A stretch of 64,000 nucleotides of DNA from Diphasiastrum complanatum (Eukaryota; Streptophyta; Lycopodiopsida; Lycopodiales; Lycopodiaceae): positions 20,441,746-20,505,745 of the forward strand of contig CM055098.1 of NCBI GenBank assembly GCA_029204225.1. The letters run 5' to 3'. The translations under genes and the position numbers were made by a program. The notes beneath the pieces were generated by a model. It worked only from the letters and a program-made list of their open reading frames with translations, was not told the DNA's origin and searched no databases. Positions 58,450 to 64,000 of the stretch are shown here, one piece after another. The number at the start of each line of letters is the position of its first letter. Positions within the stretch are counted from its first letter, which is position 1.

Positions 58450-59843
58450 TGTTGAAATTGTCACTTCCAACTTGATGTAATTGATTAATCATGAGATCTA
58501 TGATCATGATAGGATCTCACACTTGTGGAGCCTGTTCCAATGTGTGAAAGGATGTACAAAATGTACCTATAGATAGTTCATTTTGGTTCAATCTACACAA
58601 GTGTGAACTTGATTTGCGGCTAGAATCCAAGGAAAAGTCACTTTGACCAATTTCCATGTAATTAGCTTGCACTTCCATGTGAATGAGTAAATGCTCCCAC
58701 ATGTCAAGTTGTTGTTCACACATGATTGGTGGATCTAGATGATAAGGCACTCTTCACATGTGTGAAGTCCTGCTGGATAGTACACAGCTCGTGGATGTAC
58801 TTGATCTATAAAGAGATCAACCAAATCAATAGAAAGTTGATGAGACATTGGCAATCTAGCAATTTGCCTGTAATTCACTCATTAGAATGGTGTTTTGATG
58901 ATTGGAATGATCTTGTATGCAAATTTACTTTTCTCTCCAGTTGTGGCTCATACAGTGCCTATACTCCACACGTGTGAGGCCGCCCTTGTTTGTTTTTTAT
59001 CATTAGTCATCAAGCTAGTTTTTGAGGTGTGAAAAAATGACAAAATCTAGCTTGAGTATTTTGCATATCCTTGTACATATGGAAATCTCACACGTGAGGA
59101 GAATGTTCCCACATGTGGAAAGTAGTCATAATTATGTTAGATCTATGTTGAGTTAGGGGTACTTGAAATTTAGTGGACATCAATCCATGTGTTAGTAGTT
59201 GATTAGGCCATTTTTGGCATTAGAGGCAATTTGAGCAAGTACACATGTAAAGTCATAATTAGGCCAAAGTAGAGTGTGGTGTGGCTCGAGCTAGGTTAGG
59301 CTTTTTACATTTGTCATGATGAGGTTGGATGTGTGACACTTCCCTATGTGTTGGCATGAGAGCTTGTGACCAATCAAAAGCTAGAAATCCACCAAATTGG
59401 TCCAATCAAGTTTGAGGGTCGATATGTCATTAAGCCAATCATATTTAGAGGAGGAAAAGAAGGGGTCCAATTATGTTTCACTCCCCTTGACCTCTTGTTG
59501 CTACTTATATGTGCCTTATATCGATTCTATGTAAGTTTTTTGGAGTTAATGAGAGTTTCTACATTTTGAGCATTTTTTGCTTTCTCTCTCTCCCCAAGTA
59601 TTGGTGCTTGCATTCTCTCTCTACCCGAGAGAAAGGTTGTTTTGTACGTAGTGTTTTCCATCTCAAGTCTCCACACGTGTGAATGTACTTTGGAGAGTGA
59701 TATATGATGTTTTATTGTGCTTTTGTTTTAGAATTGTAAGATAGATCTTGGAATTCAATCCATGCTTGATCTTTGTGCAATCACCACATCTTAGAAAATC
59801 ATAATCACACTTTTGGGCACTCCCACATGTGTGAAATTCAACA
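58450..59843 (+). repeat. 3' LTR of a family B element (plus orientation)
   Basis: Starts TGTTGAAATTG after a GAGGAGGAG priming tract and ends GTGTGAAATTCAACA, an inverted match to the start. At about 1.39 kb it is longer than the two minus-strand family members. It aligns with the reverse complement of 17257-18088. It contains at least seven CACAYGTG-type palindromes. Confidence 0.72.
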
Positions 59844-60029
59844 GTGTGGAGAATGCCACATTACTTCAGATCCACCAATCAATGCTAGATAAGCACCCAC
59901 CTCTAGATTCCTAACTTGATGCCATTGCCTCACCATGATTTTGCTTGATTTGAGGTAATTTCCCTAACTTATAGGAAGTTGCAAGATCAACTCCTATAAT
60001 AAGTTACTGATATTTTCCAGATATGTACA

Positions 60030-60720
60030 CACATGATCTTAAAGATCCTCATAAGGTGCCTTACCATCGGGTGGAGCACTTGGTAACCTAGTGCAAAGAT
60101 AGTTAGCACAATTAATTGTCTTATTCCAAAAGGTCAAAGTAAGATATACATCCAATGTAAGAGCCAAGTGCCTCACAAATGCAACATGATCTTTATAATA
60201 TTCTCACCTCCATTGTTATATCTCAATGATCTTTTTATTGAATCGGTTCTCCCCAACATATTTGAATTTGAAGAATTTCTCCTTAGCTTGTGTCTCACTC
60301 TTCGAAAACTGGTATACCTACTATAGTCATCAATGAATGTAACAAACACGTTAGAAACACCATTACTGGTTCGGCTAGAAAGTGAACATCTGCCCTATGG
60401 ATCTTAATGTAGATCTTAAATTGTGTGACTTAGATGATGCACCTGTTTGGCAAACCTTGCTTATTCTAGAAAAATTAAAAGGTAAACCATCCGCAATAGA
60501 GTTTTTGACAAAAGCATTCATGCTCCTAAAGTTGGGATGACCTGAGTCTCTTATGCCTCAACTCCACCAAATATAGCATTTCCATTATGAGACACAAAAG
60601 CATCTTTTTTGTATAATCTACCATTCTCCATGTCCTTTTATGTCAAAATATTATTCTTCATAATGCTACAAACATTATCTTTGAATTCTACCATCTCTAA
60701 CTTGTTTTTAGCATGATCTA
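60030..60720 (-). pseudogene. Ty1/copia pre-integrase and integrase fragment
   Basis: On the minus strand, in changing frames, it reads HPNFRSMNAFVKNSIADGLP and KVCQTGASSKSHN (pre-integrase zinc-binding part). VFVTFIDDYSRY follows (the FxTFIDDxSR hallmark of copia integrase, near 60330), then FWNKTINCANYLCTRLPSAP and DGKAPYED (near 60100). At least two frameshifts and several stops interrupt it. Reverse transcriptase is not present on the 3' side, where the plus-strand family B LTR ends instead. Confidence 0.7.
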
Positions 60721-62650
60721 AATCTTAAATGGCTTCACATATAATCTTATAGATTGTTTGATAAAAGAACTTTAACTTCTCATACATAGTTTTTATGAAA
60801 GTAAACAATTGAAACTTCATCACAACAATTACAATGAGTAATGTATGATACATTGTCAAAATTTGACTGTACAAAGTCGCATGTGAGACATACACCATGT
60901 CATACTATGTTTTTCATTATTGCATGAATAGAACAAGGTAAGTTATACAAAAAAGGTGAGTCAATTTATGTTGTATATTCAAGACAACATTTGAGACACC
61001 TCAACAAAAAAATGACAAACATGTCAACTTGCAATAATTGACATATGTTACACTTAAGTAGTATAAAATAATGCAACTATTGACAACATATTGATTATAT
61101 AGAGTAACACAAATTAAAAAAATTTACAATCAAGTCTCATGCACACACTAAGGTAACTCTTTATGAGAGCATTTGCATATCTTATCATTCAAAACCCCTC
61201 CTTTGTATATATACGATTGGCAAATCTGTAAATGACAAAAATATAAACTATGCATAATCTCAATAGTTCGGTTTTCAATTACTAGATTATACTTAGTTTT
61301 TTGTGGGAACAAGAGTATGCTAGATCTTTGTTTGATGTGTAAAGTTTCAGCAATTATTTACTTATGTTTTATGGTATTTCATATTTTCAATTTTATTCGG
61401 ATACGAATATATTTTCTCCCAAGTGATTTTATTTTTCTATTTGAAATTCACAGTGAAACATTTAGCCAAAACCTTGAATACCTCTAACTTTTTAATTTAA
61501 GAGTGCCAATAATTGCCTATAAAAACGAGTGTGATTAGACATTCAAATCAAGTATCATCAAAATCACTACATATGCAGGGATCTCCATATACTTTGAGAT
61601 GTGAACTTGTATTGATACCAATATATATTTTCTAGATCACATCTTATCATTGTCAAACTAGAAAATTACATTAAAAAAATCACGTCACTTCGAAACTTTC
61701 ACATGACACTAGGTTTTGGTTATTATTTTTCAAGATTTTGAATTATAATTACAATATTTTTCATCTAGAACAAATGTCCAGAGAACTTCCAAAAAAACAC
61801 ACTCATCACAAGGTGCGAATCTCCAATCTACATTATAAAATAGACTATGAAAAGCTAGTACTCAAATTTACCATAAAAAATAGCTAAACAAAATTTCATG
61901 ACCATTATTGCAAGTGGACATAGTAAGAATAATTGTTTTCAAGAACTAAAGATTTTACATGTACATATTAATGATCATTTTTTATGTAAGACAAACTTTT
62001 GAATAAGTTGTTAGTAAATTTGTTGATTACTATCTCTTTAATAAGATGTATTATTTATGAATAGAAAGTGTATGCATTTTTATATTCTTAAGTGTGTGGT
62101 TTATGTACATGAAACTATTATTTCGAAGTATCAAAAATAGTAAGTGAGCAAGGTGTCATTGACATCAACAAACCTACTTCAACATTAATCTAATATGAAT
62201 TAATAAGCTTTATGTGTGAATCGAAATGTATTTGTGATTTAAGATGAGGGATAAAGTTGAGATATGATTAAAAAAAACATGTTGATATGATTTAAACTGT
62301 AGTACATAAAAGAATGTTGAAAACACAAAAACATGCTTAAAGGACATCAACACCCAAAATTTACATAATCATATATCAAAAGAATTTTCTTCGCTTAATT
62401 GATGTTCTAGATGATTATAAAGCTTTTCTTAAGTAAATTTTACAAATAAACCTAAAATCATTATTCATGTTGGTGAAGATAATAACATGATAATTATTGT
62501 AAACAAGCATAATTATAGCTTAGTCTTGCCTTTATAAAAGAACAATTATACCATCATCCATATATAGTATATTTTCCAACAATTTGGGAGTTGTTTTCAA
62601 CATTCATAATCACAAAGAAAACATCCTTGATACTCTAAAAATTAGAATTA
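60721..62650. other. No gene recognised
   Basis: Very AT-rich sequence with no supported coding region, RNA gene or transposon end. Confidence 0.4.
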
Positions 62651-62765
62651 AAATTGATAAAAGATCTCAACAAAATATTCTTGATTTTTTATTTGAATGC
62701 CTAGAATAATAAGATTATTTGAGATTATTGACTGGATGATTAGTGATCTTTTATGTACATGCACA

Positions 62766-62768
<3 letters not shown>

Positions 62769-62862
<94 letters not shown>

Positions 62863-63367
62863 TGTTGTGCAGATGATGTGTTTGTACACATGAAAATATA
62901 TACATATACATATGTGTGTTATAGAAAATTGTTGGGGGTTTAGTGGGTCCCACCACTAAAGCCACTATTGGCCAAGGCTTGCCAAGTGGGCCCCACCACA
63001 ATACTATACATGTAGAATAACAAGTGTGCGGCACTGGCTTCCTGCGTGTATAAGCCCAGCCCAATGAGAACACTAATTAGATAGTTTGAGTTGTTTTCTA
63101 GTGACTTGGGCCCTAGGTGCAAATAAAATAAGTTAAAAGGCCCAAAGTCTAAGTTATAAGGTGGAGTCAAACTCAAATGGTGGTAGGTAAGGTGTGCTTC
63201 TTTGTGCACCACTAGATCTTTTGTGTTTCTTTGAAGGGCTAGGATTTCAATTTTGGCACTTTCAAGTAGCCAATAGGATGAACGAGACAAGGGCCTCCCC
63301 AAGAAGAAAAGGGCACCATTTGTACTCATTTGACATTATCAATTCCAAGAAGAGACTGCTGGTTTCA

Positions 63368-63449
<82 letters not shown>

Positions 63450-63939
63450 TGTTGTGCAGATGATGTGTTTGTACACATGAAAATATATACATATACATAT
63501 GTGTGTTATAGAAAATTGTTGGGGGTTTAGTGGGTGGAACCACTAAAATCACTATTGGCCAAGGCTTGCCGAGTCGGCCCCACCATAGTACTATGCAGGT
63601 AGAATAACAAGTGCGAGGCACTGGCTTCCTACGTGTATAAGCCCAGCCCAATGAGCACATTAATTAAATAGTTTAAGTTTTTTAGGTGGAAATAAAATAA
63701 GTTAAAAGGCACAAAGTCTAAGTTATAAGGTGGAGTCAAAGTCAAATGGTGGTAGGTGGGGTGTGCTTCTTTGTGCACCACTAGATCTTTTGTGTTTCTT
63801 TGAAGGTCTAGGATTTCAATCCTTGCCACTTTCAAGTAGCCAATAGGATGAATGGGACAAGGGCCTCCCCAAGAATAAAAGGACAGCATTTGTACTCATT
63901 TGACATTATCAATTCCAAGAGGAGACTCTGCCGGTTTCA

Positions 63940-64000
<61 letters not shown>
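62769..64000. repeat. Tandem array of about 0.6 kb units with long (CT)n tracts
   Basis: Unit 1 begins at the CT tract 62769-62860, unit 2 at 63369-63447 and unit 3 at 63941, running off the window. The periods are about 600 and 572 bases. The non-CT part of units 1 and 2 is near-identical by eye (CTTGTTGTGCAGATGATGTG, GTTGGGGGTTTAGTGGG, AAGCCCAGCCCAATGAG, TGTGCACCACTAGATC), apart from a deletion of about 20 bases in unit 2 near 63680. No coding content is evident; unit 1's flank (62650-62768) is not part of the repeat. Confidence 0.88.

Noticed and set aside
62648-63073. Long reverse-strand frame with an RERE repeat
   Set aside because: The repeat is the translation of the (CT)n microsatellite; the rest has no protein features.
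1-64000. tRNA or rRNA genes and CRISPR arrays
   Set aside because: No B-box like GGTTCGAATCC with a matching cloverleaf was seen, no rRNA-like tract, and the tandem arrays have diverged units without unique spacers, as in minisatellites.

Overview
The window is nuclear DNA of a land plant with a large, transposon-rich genome. The evidence is spliced genes with GT/AG introns, plant-type kinase and MYB sequences, plant Ty1/copia and Ty3/gypsy elements primed by initiator tRNA-Met, and many GA/CT microsatellites. The sequence is AT-rich. A fern, lycophyte or gymnosperm would fit, but nothing here fixes the clade.

Two intact multi-exon host genes stand out. A Raf-like (HT1-type) protein kinase lies at 25083-28003 (+, three exons, 461 aa). 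An acireductone dioxygenase of the methionine salvage cycle lies at 48013-50185 (-, seven exons, 227 aa). Both keep their catalytic residues. A third candidate is a small basic plant-specific protein at 1789-2121 (+). An orphan last exon of an R2R3-MYB gene at 18146-18878 (-) is a pseudogene with two in-frame stops.

Nearly everything else is retrotransposon debris. Kb 3.3-9.1 holds a structurally complete but dead copia element (minus) with about 0.92 kb LTRs and a CCTTG target duplication. Kb 11-14 holds gypsy pieces on the minus strand. Kb 14.4-16.2 holds a broken transposon-type gene with a duplicated 3' end. Kb 16.5-18.1, 21.3-21.9 and 55.6-59.8 hold pieces of one copia-like family ('family B') whose LTRs are studded with CACAYGTG palindromes. 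Kb 21.9-23.5 is a truncated second copia element. Kb 31-42 is a nest of gypsy copies: a plus-strand copy with its reverse transcriptase core deleted, an extra ORF behind a TATA-like box, a 1.25 kb minus-strand LTR inserted into that ORF, a long decayed coiled-coil ORF and a second integrase piece. Kb 42-46 carries two divergent motif arrays and a gypsy gag. Kb 51.9-55.1 is another gypsy gag/protease. Kb 60-60.7 is a decayed copia integrase. The right edge enters a tandem array of about 0.6 kb units containing long (CT)n tracts.

The host genes are unrelated neighbours, with no sign of joint function. The most interesting material is in the repeats: (i) an 'integrase - TATA box - extra ORF' order at two independent gypsy loci, (ii) paired palindromic E/G-box motifs throughout family B LTRs and leader, and (iii) an in-frame heptapeptide repeat added to the C-terminus of the dioxygenase. 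All alignments were made by eye; identities and domain names are unverified by search.
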